NCBI GenBank assembly: GCA_001770935.1
Contig: MESI01000123.1
Coordinates: forward strand, 1-64,000
Reading direction: 5' to 3'
DNA from: Burkholderiales bacterium RIFCSPLOWO2_12_FULL_61_40
Lineage (GTDB): Bacteria > Pseudomonadota > Gammaproteobacteria > Burkholderiales > Burkholderiaceae_C
DNA length: 64,000 nt
Shown here: piece by piece, positions 53,936 through 62,265 of the stretch
Layout of the letters: each line of letters begins with the position of its first letter
Position numbering within the stretch: position 1 is the first letter of the stretch
Notes under the pieces: model-generated
Database searches by the model: none
The model's input: only the letters and a program-made list of their open reading frames with translations
Told to the model about the DNA's origin: nothing
Made by a program: the position numbers and the translations under genes

Positions 53936-54760
53936 GTGACTTTGACCTCCCGGTTTTTGGACCTCCTGGCACGGGAAGACGCGGTGCTGGTCACGGTGCA
54001 TTCCACGCGCGGCTCGGTGCCGCGCGAAACCGGCGCGTGGATGGCGGTTTTTGCGCACACCACGGTAGCCACGGTGGGGGGCGGGCGCCTGGAGCTGGAT
54101 GCCATTGGCCATGCGCGTGCAGGCCTTGTACATGGCACCTTGGCCACCGGGCAGGGGGTGGAAACGGTGCGCTACGCGCTCGGCCCCAGCCTGGGGCAGT
54201 GCTGCGGCGGTGAGGTGCACCTGCGGTATGAGCGGGTGACCGCGCGCGATGCCGCCCGGCTCATCCCGCATTTGGCCCGTGCGCCGGTGCCGGTGGCCTT
54301 GTTTGGCGGCGGCCACGTCGGCCGGGCCGTGATTGCGGTGCTGGGCACCTTGCCCATGGCAGTGCGCTGGATCGACAGCCGCGACGAGATTTTTCCGGAC
54401 CAGGTTCCCGCCCATGTGCAGTGCGAGCACTCCGACCCGGTGCAGGCAGCGGTGGCCGATTTACCTGCCGGTTCCCGGGTGTTGATCATGAGTTTCAGCC
54501 ATGCCGAAGACCTGGACGTGGTGGCGGCTTGTCTGGCACGCCAGCGCGCACACGGGGATTTACCCTATGTGGGCCTGATTGGCAGCCAAACCAAATGGGC
54601 TTCGTTCCGCCAGCGTTTGCAGGCCCGGGGTTTCAGCCAGGCCGAGATGGCGCACATCACCTGCCCGATCGGGGTGCCGGGTATTGCGGACAAACGCCCC
54701 GAGGCCATTGCGGTGGCGGTGGCTGCGCAATTGCTGCAAGTGTCGGCGGATCAGGGTTAA
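53936..54760 (+). CDS. xdhC: Xanthine dehydrogenase accessory protein XdhC
   Basis: A 274-residue XdhC with GTG start. The CoxI-type N-terminal domain has VHSTRGSVPRETGAWMAV, and the Rossmann-like domain includes LFGGGHVGRAVIAVLG and CPIGVPGIADKRPEAIAVAVAAQLL. It inserts the sulfurated molybdenum cofactor into xanthine dehydrogenase. The xdhA/B genes are not in the window, so this copy is separated from them. It stands next to puuD, consistent with purine to urate oxidation. Confidence 0.92.
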   Translation: MTLTSRFLDLLAREDAVLVTVHSTRGSVPRETGAWMAVFAHTTVATVGGGRLELDAIGHARAGLVHGTLATGQGVETVRYALGPSLGQCCGGEVHLRYERVTARDAARLIPHLARAPVPVALFGGGHVGRAVIAVLGTLPMAVRWIDSRDEIFPDQVPAHVQCEHSDPVQAAVADLPAGSRVLIMSFSHAEDLDVVAACLARQRAHGDLPYVGLIGSQTKWASFRQRLQARGFSQAEMAHITCPIGVPGIADKRPEAIAVAVAAQLLQVSADQG

Positions 54761-54940
54761 CACCGATCCATTCGCTGGCGCAAGAGTCTGCAAAACTGTA
54801 TACACTTTGTATCCAGGTCGCAGCGGAGCGGGGCATTGCACAATGCCTGTGTTCGTGACCCCTACTGCTTACAGCGCCCGCAGTGGTGAGCAGACGCGCA
54901 TGGGCGGGCTCCATTGCCCGCAACAATTGAGATCGAATCT

Positions 54941-56176
54941 ATGGAAAGCTACCTTCTGGACTGGGCGAACCTGCTGCTGCGCTGGGTTCACGTCATCACC
55001 GCCATCGCCTGGGTGGGCTCCTCGTTCTACTTTGTTTTTCTGGACAGCAGCCTCACTCCGCCGACGGATGAAGACCTCAAACGCCAGGGCGTCAGCGGTG
55101 AGCTGTGGGCCGTACACGGCGGCGGTTTCTACCACCCGGTCAAATTTGCGGGAGCGCCGCCGCTGTTGCCTGCCCATTTGCACTGGTTTTACTGGGAGAG
55201 CTACAGCACCTGGCTAACCGGGTTCGCGCTGTTCACCGTGTCCTACCTGTGGAATGCGGGCACTTACCTGATCGACAAGTCGGTGCTGGACTGGGCGCCG
55301 TCCTCGGCCATTGCCGTGGCGCTGGCTTTTCTGGTGCTGTTCTGGCTGGCCTACGACGGCATTTGCCGCGTCTTTGGACAGCGTAAAAACGGTGACGCCA
55401 TCGTCGGCGCGCTGGTGGCACTGCTGGTGTGCGGGGCGGCCTGGCTGGCCTGCCACTGGTTTGCCGGGCGGGCGGCCTTTTTGCTGATCGGCGCCATGGT
55501 CGCCACCAGCATGAGCGCCAATGTGTTTTTCTGGATCATTCCCGGCCAAAAGACCATGGTGGCGGACATCCAAGCCGGTCGGCCGGTGGACCCCATCCAC
55601 GGCAAACGTGGCAAACAGCGCAGTGTGCACAACACCTATTTCACGCTGCCGGTGCTGTTTGCCATGCTGAGCAACCACTACAGCTTCACTTACAGCCATC
55701 CAAATAACTGGCTGGTGCTGATTCTGATGATGCTGGCCGGTGCCGCCATTCGCCAGTTTTTCGTGCTGCGCCATGGCTACAAGCTGGGCCGCAATGGCCA
55801 CCCCTGGCGTTATGCGCTGGTGGGTGTGGTCGTGATTGTGGGGGTTCTGGTGTGGCTGAAGCCGGTGCCGCAAGCCAATGCTGTTGCTATGAATTCAGTA
55901 GCTGTTCACGCTGATTCCACGGGGGCTGGAGCACAAATTGACTATCAAAAACTGCAGCCCTTGCTGGCCCAGCGTTGTTATACATGCCATGGCGAAACCG
56001 TGCAGATGAAAAATGTCCGCCTGGACTCCCCGCAGGGGGTGAAAAGCCACGCCCAGGCCATGTACCTGCAGGTGGTGCTGAACCGCGCCATGCCCTTGAA
56101 CAATGCCACCGGCATCACCGAGGCAGAGCGTTTGCTGGTCAAACAATGGTTTGAAAGCGGTGCCAGCGTCAACTAA
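54941..56176 (+). CDS. puuD: Membrane urate oxidase with cytochrome c domain (PuuD type)
   Basis: A 411-residue protein. The N-terminal part is the urate-oxidase domain with about eight membrane segments (LRWVHVITAIAWVGSSFYFVFLDSSL, HWFYWESYSTWLTGF, VHNTYFTLPVLFAMLSNHYSFTY). The C-terminal 80 residues carry a haem site CYTCHGE. It oxidises urate to 5-hydroxyisourate and passes electrons to the respiratory chain. The start at 54941 is the ATG before the first conserved helix. The linker between the two domains (residues 316-332) is encoded by dispersed repeat copy 7. Confidence 0.9.
   Translation: MESYLLDWANLLLRWVHVITAIAWVGSSFYFVFLDSSLTPPTDEDLKRQGVSGELWAVHGGGFYHPVKFAGAPPLLPAHLHWFYWESYSTWLTGFALFTVSYLWNAGTYLIDKSVLDWAPSSAIAVALAFLVLFWLAYDGICRVFGQRKNGDAIVGALVALLVCGAAWLACHWFAGRAAFLLIGAMVATSMSANVFFWIIPGQKTMVADIQAGRPVDPIHGKRGKQRSVHNTYFTLPVLFAMLSNHYSFTYSHPNNWLVLILMMLAGAAIRQFFVLRHGYKLGRNGHPWRYALVGVVVIVGVLVWLKPVPQANAVAMNSVAVHADSTGAGAQIDYQKLQPLLAQRCYTCHGETVQMKNVRLDSPQGVKSHAQAMYLQVVLNRAMPLNNATGITEAERLLVKQWFESGASVN
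55886..55940 (+). repeat. Dispersed repeat copy 7, inside puuD coding sequence
   Basis: GCTATGAATTCAGTAGCTG, then CACGCTGATTCC and ACGGGGGCTGGAGC match the family pattern. It is translated in frame as AMNSVAVHADSTGAGAQ, the linker between the membrane and cytochrome domains. The reading frame has stayed open across it. Confidence 0.75.
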
Positions 56177-56188
56177 AGCAGCTGTGTT

Positions 56189-56824
56189 TCAGCGTTGGGC
56201 CGTGGCCAAACGCAGTGCCAAGCCCACAAACACCACACTGGCGACGCGGTTCAACCAGCGCTGGGCACGCAAGGAGCGCTGGAAGGCCTGGCCGAAGCTG
56301 GCGGCAAAGCAGGCGATGGCGCCGAAGGTCAGCAGCGCCGCCAGGATAAAAACCATGCCCAATACCAAAATTTGCACCGCCATACTGCCCCGCGCCGGGT
56401 CGGCAAACTGGGGCAAGAACGCCAAAAAGAAAATGGCGACCTTGGGGTTGGTGAGGTTCATCAGTACGCCCCGGCCATAGGTTTTTCCGGCCGACATGGC
56501 GGGGCTGTCCGCGCTGTTGGCAAACCCAACACCCACCACCGGCGCCCGCCAGGCGCCCCAGGCCAGCCACACCAGATAAGCTGCGCCGCAGAGCTTGAGT
56601 ACGGTAAACGCGGTGCTGGACGCCGCAAAAATAGCCGCCAGGCCCAGTGCCACCGCTGCGGTGTGGAACAGCAGCCCGGAACACAGGCCCAGCACCACCA
56701 GCAGGCCCGCGCGTCTGCCATGCACGGCCGAATGCAGCAGCACAAATACGTTGTCGGGGCCGGGGGCCAGGGCCAGCAAGACCGAGGTGGCGAAGAAGGT
56801 GAGGGTGGTGTCAAAAGTAGGCAT
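56189..56824 (-). CDS. LysE/RhtB family translocator
   Basis: A 211-residue exporter with six membrane segments. The N-terminal LALAPGPDNVFVLLHSAVHGRRAGLLVVLGLCSG is the LysE-family signature, and GVLMNLTNPKVAIFFLAFLPQF is the second one. It would export amino acids or analogues. It lies 24 nt downstream of a DUF1304 gene on the same strand, probably in one operon under the divergent TetR regulator. Confidence 0.9.
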   Translation of the reverse strand: MPTFDTTLTFFATSVLLALAPGPDNVFVLLHSAVHGRRAGLLVVLGLCSGLLFHTAAVALGLAAIFAASSTAFTVLKLCGAAYLVWLAWGAWRAPVVGVGFANSADSPAMSAGKTYGRGVLMNLTNPKVAIFFLAFLPQFADPARGSMAVQILVLGMVFILAALLTFGAIACFAASFGQAFQRSLRAQRWLNRVASVVFVGLALRLATAQR

Positions 56825-56848
56825 GGTGCCTGGCAGTTTAAGTGCAGT

Positions 56849-57208
56849 TCAGGCCAGGTACAGCGCGGCCAGGGCCAAAACAGCGGGTACGGTTTGTACA
56901 AACAAAATGCGGATTTGCACCGTAGCGGCGCCCCAGATGCCAGCCACCGCGACACAGACCAAACCGTAGACCGTGAAGGCGTGGGCGGTTGCAGCCTCTG
57001 GCAGCACAAAGCCACAGGCCAGCGCCGCCGCCAGAAAACCGTTGTAGGCGCCCTGGTTGGACATGGCGGGGGCCATGGTGTCCGCTTGTTCCTTGCTCAG
57101 GCCAAACACCTTGCGGCCCCGGCTCTTGAATAACACGGTTTCCAGCAAGAAAATGTACACATGAATCAAAAGAACCAGGGCGGCGAGAACTTGGGCGGCG
57201 ATCAACAT
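56849..57208 (-). CDS. DUF1304 family membrane protein
   Basis: A 119-residue protein with four membrane segments. LVLLIHVYIFLLETVLFKSRGRKVFGL and NQGAYNGFLAAALACGF are typical of DUF1304. Function unknown. Divergent from a TetR gene with an operator-like palindrome between them. Confidence 0.88.
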   Translation of the reverse strand: MLIAAQVLAALVLLIHVYIFLLETVLFKSRGRKVFGLSKEQADTMAPAMSNQGAYNGFLAAALACGFVLPEAATAHAFTVYGLVCVAVAGIWGAATVQIRILFVQTVPAVLALAALYLA

Positions 57209-57275
57209 AGGTGTCCTTCAATAGAGTGGGTAAGGGCCATGAACCGGCAGCAAGGCTGTCAGATGCCGCTAGAAT

Positions 57276-57287
57276 ACATAATTATGT
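57276..57287. promoter_or_regulatory. Palindrome between DUF1304 and TetR genes
   Basis: ACATAATTATGT is a perfect 12-bp dyad in the 89-nt divergent gap, immediately upstream of the tetR start codons. It is a likely TetR operator controlling both directions. Confidence 0.55.
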
Positions 57288-57297
57288 TATGCGATAT

Positions 57298-57945
57298 ATG
57301 TCTCCGATGAGACACTCTGAAACCAAGCCCGTGGTGGATGGCCGCAAAGCCAACGCCGAGTCCACCCAGGTCGCCCTACGTGCGGCGGGTCGCCAGTTGT
57401 TTGGTCAACTGGGTTATGAAGCCACCTCGCTGGGGGCCATTTGTGCCCAGGCGGGCGTCACCACCGGCGCGCTGTACCACCACTTCGGTGACAAAAAGGG
57501 ACTGTTTGCTGCTGTGGCCGAGGAGTTGGATGCGGGGCTGGTGCGGCTGGCTTCCCGCGCCCGCACCCAAGCGCTAGAGCGGGGTGCCAATGCCTGGGGC
57601 GGGTTTCTGGCTGCGATGGATGTTTTTCTGCAAGCCGGGCTCAACCCCGAAGGTCGGCGCATCGGCCTGACCGACGCCCCCGCCGTGCTGGGCACCCAAG
57701 GTTGGCTGGAGATACGGGAGCGCCAGGGCCTGGGTGCGATGGTGCAGACGGTGGTGGCCCTGCAGGCACAGGGCTTGCTGCAAGCCGGCGACCCCGGCTT
57801 GCGGGCCCGGCTCATTCTGGGGCTGCTTTACGGCGCGGTGGAAGCCCTGGCGCACGACCCCCAGGCCGCCGACGCAGCGCTGCCCGACGCCCGCCAATTG
57901 CTGCATGCCATGCTGGAAGGTATGCGGCCCTCAAAAAGTCCGTGA
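57298..57945 (+). CDS. TetR family transcriptional regulator
   Basis: A 215-residue TetR. The HTH is at about 20-70 (AAGRQLFGQLGYEATSLGAICAQAGVTTGALYHHFGDKKGLFAAVAEEL) and an alpha-helical ligand domain follows. Start codons at 57289, 57298 and 57307 are in frame; I chose the middle one without a clear ribosome site. It is divergent from DUF1304-lysE and likely represses them. Confidence 0.88.
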   Translation: MSPMRHSETKPVVDGRKANAESTQVALRAAGRQLFGQLGYEATSLGAICAQAGVTTGALYHHFGDKKGLFAAVAEELDAGLVRLASRARTQALERGANAWGGFLAAMDVFLQAGLNPEGRRIGLTDAPAVLGTQGWLEIRERQGLGAMVQTVVALQAQGLLQAGDPGLRARLILGLLYGAVEALAHDPQAADAALPDARQLLHAMLEGMRPSKSP

Positions 57946-57970
57946 AAACGGGCCGTCCTGTCAGGAGGCG

Positions 57971-58267
57971 CTACGGGGGGATCTCTGGCCAATCGGCAAA
58001 CGGGAAGGGCACCTCTTCCGTCGCAAAACTCTCAAATTCTGCAATCTGGCGCAGGTATTGCCCCAAGTGTTGCCCAAAAGTGCGAAGCCGCGCGTTGGGT
58101 GTACCGCTCACCAGTGTGAGCACAAACTGAACCACCGCCAGCACGCCCAGCAAGGTGCTGGCCAACTGGAAGGCCAGGGCCATCACCACCATCAAGAGGC
58201 CGCGCACCCAGATTTTGCGCGGTTTCGAGGCGAATTCCGGTTCGGTGGAGCCGGGGGTGTCAGGCAT
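57971..58267 (-). CDS. DUF4389 domain protein
   Basis: A 98-residue protein with one strong membrane segment (about 22-45) and a second hydrophobic stretch. The C-terminal end FGQHLGQYLRQIAEFESFATEEVPFPFADWP is characteristic of DUF4389. Function unknown. It converges on the tetR gene. The 242-nt stretch up to the next gene (58268-58509) holds nothing recognisable. Confidence 0.85.
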   Translation of the reverse strand: MPDTPGSTEPEFASKPRKIWVRGLLMVVMALAFQLASTLLGVLAVVQFVLTLVSGTPNARLRTFGQHLGQYLRQIAEFESFATEEVPFPFADWPEIPP

Positions 58268-58509
58268 GGCGAACTCCTGTGGGCGTTACAAAATCCCATT
58301 CTCAACGAAAGCCGGAGGGCCGTATTTGCGCCAACGCAAGCTGCTTGGCTGCCAGCGCTGGTCCGTGAAACCGGTCACTAACCGTGTACCGAAAAGCGGT
58401 CCGGTGGTGGATTCTGACGATGGGCGCTGCCCCCTACTTGCTGGGCAAGGGGAAAACAGACAGGGGAGGGCTGCCACAATGGCGGCTTCGCCAATTGCTT
58501 GTAAATTCC

Positions 58510-59934
58510 ATGACCCTGGATTCATTGAATCGCCGTTTTCATTCCCGTTTTGACCTTCGGCCGGACCAGGCCGAGGTTGCCGAGATAGATGCAACATTTC
58601 GCAGTGGTGTCGAGTTTCGTGGCACCAACCTGTGGGTGCTGATTTTTGCGATTTTCATCGCCTCGATTGGCTTGAACGTCAACTCCACAGCGGTCATCAT
58701 TGGAGCCATGTTGATTTCACCCTTGATGGGGCCCATCATGGCGCTGGGCTATGGTGCAGGCATCAACGATTCGGCCTTGATGCGCTCGTCCTTGTTCAAT
58801 CTGGGCCTGGCTGCGTTGATCAGTTTGTTGGTCTCCACCGTGTATTTTTGGGTAAGCCCTCTGACGCTGGCGCATTCAGAACTGCTGGCGCGCACCACGC
58901 CGTCGATCTGGGATGTACTGATTGCGCTGTTTGGAGGTTTGGCGGGGGTGATTGGAGCCACCCGGCGGATCAAGTCCAACCTGATTCCAGGCGTGGCGAT
59001 TGCCACGGCCTTGATGCCGCCCCTGTGCACAGCGGGTTATGGCCTGGCCGCTGGCAACTTGTCGTATTTTTGGGGTGCGTTTTACCTGTTTTCCATCAAC
59101 TGTGTGTTCATTGCCATGGCCACCTTGATGATGGTGCGGGTCATGCGCCTGCCGAGTGTGAAGCTGCTGGAGGACCGCTCGCTCATCAAACGGCGCACCG
59201 TGATTGGCCTGGTGGTCGTTATGACCATGGTGCCCAGCCTTTTTTTGGCCATCAATCTGGTGCAGAAAGAGTGGTTTGATACCAATGCGGCGCGTTTTGT
59301 GCAGCAGGTGCTGCGTGCCAAAACCAATGTGATGGTGGTGTCGCAGGAGCCAGACTTCCATGCCAGGCAACTGCGCGTTAATGTGGTGGGTGATCGCCTG
59401 CTGGATGCCGATATCAAAGCGATGGAACTGCGACTGCCTGAATTTGGGCTTGACGGTGCCCAGCTTGCACTAACACAGTCGGGTCAGGTGATGCCGGATA
59501 TGAATGCGGTGAAACGGGACCTGCTTAACGATTTTCTGCAAACCAACCGGGCTGATATTGCCGAGCGTGACGCGCGCATCGCCTCGCTGCAAGGTGAATT
59601 GCAAAATTTGCGCCAATCGGTTGCCGCGCAACTGCCGTTGAAAGACATCTACAACGAGGTGCGATCACAGTTTCCACAAGCCCTGCAAGTCCGTGTGGCA
59701 TCTGGATTCAGGACGGAAGCTGAAAAAGTCCAGGCTCCGTCCGCTCCAGGCGGTGAGCGCCCGCTGCTGCTGGTGCAACTGAAATTGCGTGGACCCCTGA
59801 GTGCGGGCGAGCAGGAGCGTCTGCGCCTTGGACTGCGCACCCGGGCCGGGTTGACCGACTTGGAGGACGTGCGGCTGGAAGTGTCGGTGCTGTCACCGGT
59901 CAAAGTTGCGGTCGGCAAAAAGCACGCGCGTTGA
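58510..59934 (+). CDS. DUF389 family membrane protein
   Basis: A 474-residue protein. The DUF389 core (about 45-200) has repeated membrane segments with NVNSTAVIIGAMLISPLMGPIMALGYG and GGLAGVIGATRRIKSNLIPGVAIATALMPPLCTAGYG. The C-terminal 200 residues are soluble and include a coiled coil (about 335-370). Start at 58510 is the ATG before the conserved region; the frame extends upstream without support. Transport or membrane-stress roles are not established. Confidence 0.88.
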   Translation: MTLDSLNRRFHSRFDLRPDQAEVAEIDATFRSGVEFRGTNLWVLIFAIFIASIGLNVNSTAVIIGAMLISPLMGPIMALGYGAGINDSALMRSSLFNLGLAALISLLVSTVYFWVSPLTLAHSELLARTTPSIWDVLIALFGGLAGVIGATRRIKSNLIPGVAIATALMPPLCTAGYGLAAGNLSYFWGAFYLFSINCVFIAMATLMMVRVMRLPSVKLLEDRSLIKRRTVIGLVVVMTMVPSLFLAINLVQKEWFDTNAARFVQQVLRAKTNVMVVSQEPDFHARQLRVNVVGDRLLDADIKAMELRLPEFGLDGAQLALTQSGQVMPDMNAVKRDLLNDFLQTNRADIAERDARIASLQGELQNLRQSVAAQLPLKDIYNEVRSQFPQALQVRVASGFRTEAEKVQAPSAPGGERPLLLVQLKLRGPLSAGEQERLRLGLRTRAGLTDLEDVRLEVSVLSPVKVAVGKKHAR

Positions 59935-59956
59935 GGGCGCGGCGAAAAGAAGCCAC

Positions 59957-60205
59957 TTACCGATAAAACGCTTCGACTTTGCCCTTCAATTTGATCAGCA
60001 GTGGTTGGCCCTTGCGGTCCACGGTCTTGCCTGCGGGCACCTTGACCCATCCCTCGCTGATGCAGTACTCCTCGACATTCGAATGCTCCTTGCCATTCAG
60101 GCGGATACCCACGTCATGTTCGAACACGGCGGCAACATGGTGGGGGCTGCGCGGGTTGACTGACAGATGGTCGGGCAAAGGGGGGAGTTGGGTGGTTTCG
60201 GTCAT
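59957..60205 (-). CDS. DUF3297 family protein
   Basis: An 82-residue protein matching DUF3297: PPLPDHLSVNPRSPHHVAAVFEHDVGIRLNGKE then NVEEYCISEGWVKV and a C-terminal KGKVEAFYR. It is a small, probably cytoplasmic protein of unknown function, convergent with the DUF389 gene. Confidence 0.9.
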   Translation of the reverse strand: MTETTQLPPLPDHLSVNPRSPHHVAAVFEHDVGIRLNGKEHSNVEEYCISEGWVKVPAGKTVDRKGQPLLIKLKGKVEAFYR

Positions 60206-60268
60206 GGACGGCTGTTTTCGTTAAGGTGAATTCAGGCCTATTTTCCATGATTTGGCGCCAGCCTCATC

Positions 60269-61168
60269 TCAGGCGCGCACTGTAGTTGGCGCGGGCAAGA
60301 CACGCCGACTGCTCCACCAGCCCTCCAGGCTGTAGACCAGCAGCGCGGTCCAGATCAAGCCAAAGCCGATAAAGCGGGAGGCTTGCAGCGGCTCGCCAAA
60401 CAGCCACACCCCCAGCGCAAACTGCAAGGTCGGCGAAATGTATTGCAAGATGCCCAGCGTCGTCATCGGAATGCGGCGCGCACCCGCCGCGAACAGGAGC
60501 AAAGGCACGGCCGTCAACGGGCCGGCGAGAAGCAGCCACCCCAGGGTGGACGCATCGCCCTGGACCAGTACACCTTGTCCCTGAACGCCCCAAAACGCCA
60601 ACACCGCCATGGCCAGGGGTGCGAGCATCATGGTCTCCAGTGCCAATCCTTCCAGGGCGCCCAGCACCGCCACCTTGCGCAGCAGGCCGTAAAAGCCAAA
60701 GGTCAGTGCCAGCAGCAAGGCAATCCAGGGCAAATGGCCGGCTTGCACGGTCAACCACAACACGCCCGCCGCGGCCACACCCACCGCCAGCCATTGGCCG
60801 CTGCGGGGGCGTTCGCCCAAAAAGGCAAAACCCAGCGCCACGTTGACCAGGGGCAAGATGAAATAGCCCAGGCTGGAATCCAGCACGTGCTGGTTTTGCA
60901 CCGCCCACACGTACACCAGCCAATTGCTCGACAGCAGCAGGGCAGACAGCGCAAAGGCACCCAGCACCCTGGGCTGGCGCAGCAGGTCGCGCATCCAGGC
61001 CCAGCGCTTGAGCACCAGCAAAACGCCCAGCACAAACAGCAGGGACCACACGGTGCGGTGCATGACCACTTCGAACGCGGGCACATGGGCCACCTGCTTG
61101 AAGTAGATCGGAAACAAACCCCAGCCCGCGTAGGCCAGGGTGGCGTAAACAATGCCTGGATTCATCAA
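60269..61168 (-). CDS. rarD: EamA family transporter RarD
   Basis: A 299-residue protein with ten membrane segments. The N-terminal GIVYATLAYAGWGLFPIYFKQVAHVPAFEVVMHRTVWSLLF and LGYFILPLVNVALGFAFLGERPR are characteristic of RarD. It is a drug/metabolite-type transporter with unassigned substrate. It is divergent from the GcvA-like regulator. Confidence 0.9.
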   Translation of the reverse strand: MMNPGIVYATLAYAGWGLFPIYFKQVAHVPAFEVVMHRTVWSLLFVLGVLLVLKRWAWMRDLLRQPRVLGAFALSALLLSSNWLVYVWAVQNQHVLDSSLGYFILPLVNVALGFAFLGERPRSGQWLAVGVAAAGVLWLTVQAGHLPWIALLLALTFGFYGLLRKVAVLGALEGLALETMMLAPLAMAVLAFWGVQGQGVLVQGDASTLGWLLLAGPLTAVPLLLFAAGARRIPMTTLGILQYISPTLQFALGVWLFGEPLQASRFIGFGLIWTALLVYSLEGWWSSRRVLPAPTTVRA

Positions 61169-61285
61169 TAACCTCGGTTCATGACCAAAAAATCATGGAT
61201 TGAGTTTAAGGAGCGCACACGGATTGGCAAAACGATATATCTTTGACGTCCTTGCTAAACTGGTTCACATAGGAAATGCATTCCA

Positions 61286-62200
61286 ATGACGATAGATTTG
61301 CGTCGATTGCCCAATCTGGCGGCTTTGCGTGCCTTTGAAGCCGCGGCCAGACACCAAAATTTTTCACACGCGGCGCAAGAGGTGCATGTCACCCATGGCG
61401 CTATCAGCCACCAGGTGCGTGCTCTGGAGCAGGAGTTGGGTGTAGCCCTGTTTACCCGCCACGGCAAGCGCTTGGCCATCACCCCGCAGGGAGAACGTTT
61501 TGCGCAGGTGGTGCGCAACGCTTTGCAGGAAATTGTGGGGGCTGCCGAGGTGCTGCGTGCCGACACGCGGCAAAAGCGGCTGACAGTGTCGTCCATTCCG
61601 TCGTTTGCCGCACGCTGGCTGGCGCCGCGCCTGGGCCGTTTCATCGACCAGCACCCGGACACCGAGCTGGTGCTGCAGTCCAGCGGCCAGTTGCACGACC
61701 TGGTGCGCGACTCCATCGATGTGGGCATCCGTTTTGGCAGCGGCAAGTATCCCGGCTTGGTGGTGGAAAAACTGATGGGGGATGCCTACTACCCGGTGGT
61801 GAGCCCTACGTACAACGGGGCGTGTTTGCCGACCTCGGTGCTGCAACTCAAGCCCGAGCAGTTGCTGCGCTCCGATGAGCCCTGGTTGCCCTGGTTTCAG
61901 GCGGCGGGCCTGCCTTTGGCGGAGCCCACCGGCGGGGTGCGGTTTCAGGATTTGTCGCTCTTGATTCGTTCGGCGATGGACGGTGACGGCATTGCGCTGG
62001 TGCGCCATGTGGTCGCCACCCAGGAAATTGCGGCGGGGGAACTGGTGCGCCTGTTTGATGTGGCGGTGAAAAGCCCGAACGACTATTACCTGGCCTGCCC
62101 CCCGGAGGCCTTGCGCAAGCCGCAGGTACAGGCCTTTCGGGACTGGCTGCTGGCCGAGGTGGCCAAATTCAGGGAGCACGCCGGGGTGTTTGTTGCGTGA
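61286..62200 (+). CDS. LysR family regulator, GcvA-like
   Basis: A 304-residue LysR protein of the GcvA group. It opens LRRLPNLAALRAFEAAARHQNFSHAAQEVHVTHGAISHQVRALEQELGVALFTRHGK, and the effector domain has SIPSFAARWLAPRLGRFIDQHPDTELVLQSS. It could act on the divergent rarD gene; no glycine-cleavage genes are present, so the name indicates similarity only. Confidence 0.88.
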   Translation: MTIDLRRLPNLAALRAFEAAARHQNFSHAAQEVHVTHGAISHQVRALEQELGVALFTRHGKRLAITPQGERFAQVVRNALQEIVGAAEVLRADTRQKRLTVSSIPSFAARWLAPRLGRFIDQHPDTELVLQSSGQLHDLVRDSIDVGIRFGSGKYPGLVVEKLMGDAYYPVVSPTYNGACLPTSVLQLKPEQLLRSDEPWLPWFQAAGLPLAEPTGGVRFQDLSLLIRSAMDGDGIALVRHVVATQEIAAGELVRLFDVAVKSPNDYYLACPPEALRKPQVQAFRDWLLAEVAKFREHAGVFVA

Positions 62201-62211
62201 CTTATATGTCA

Positions 62212-62265
62212 AATAGGTGCTAAGCCCGCACTGAATAAGCGTAAGCAGCTACTCTTTTTATAGCG
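62212..62265 (-). repeat. Dispersed repeat copy 8, at the end of the deaminase gene
   Basis: Minus strand: CGCTATAAAAAGAGTAGCTG, CTTACGCTTATTC, then GCGGGCTTAGCACC and T-rich sequence. Its first bases CTATAA give the last Leu and the stop codon of the deaminase gene (end at 62258). It lies between two convergent genes. Confidence 0.75.
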
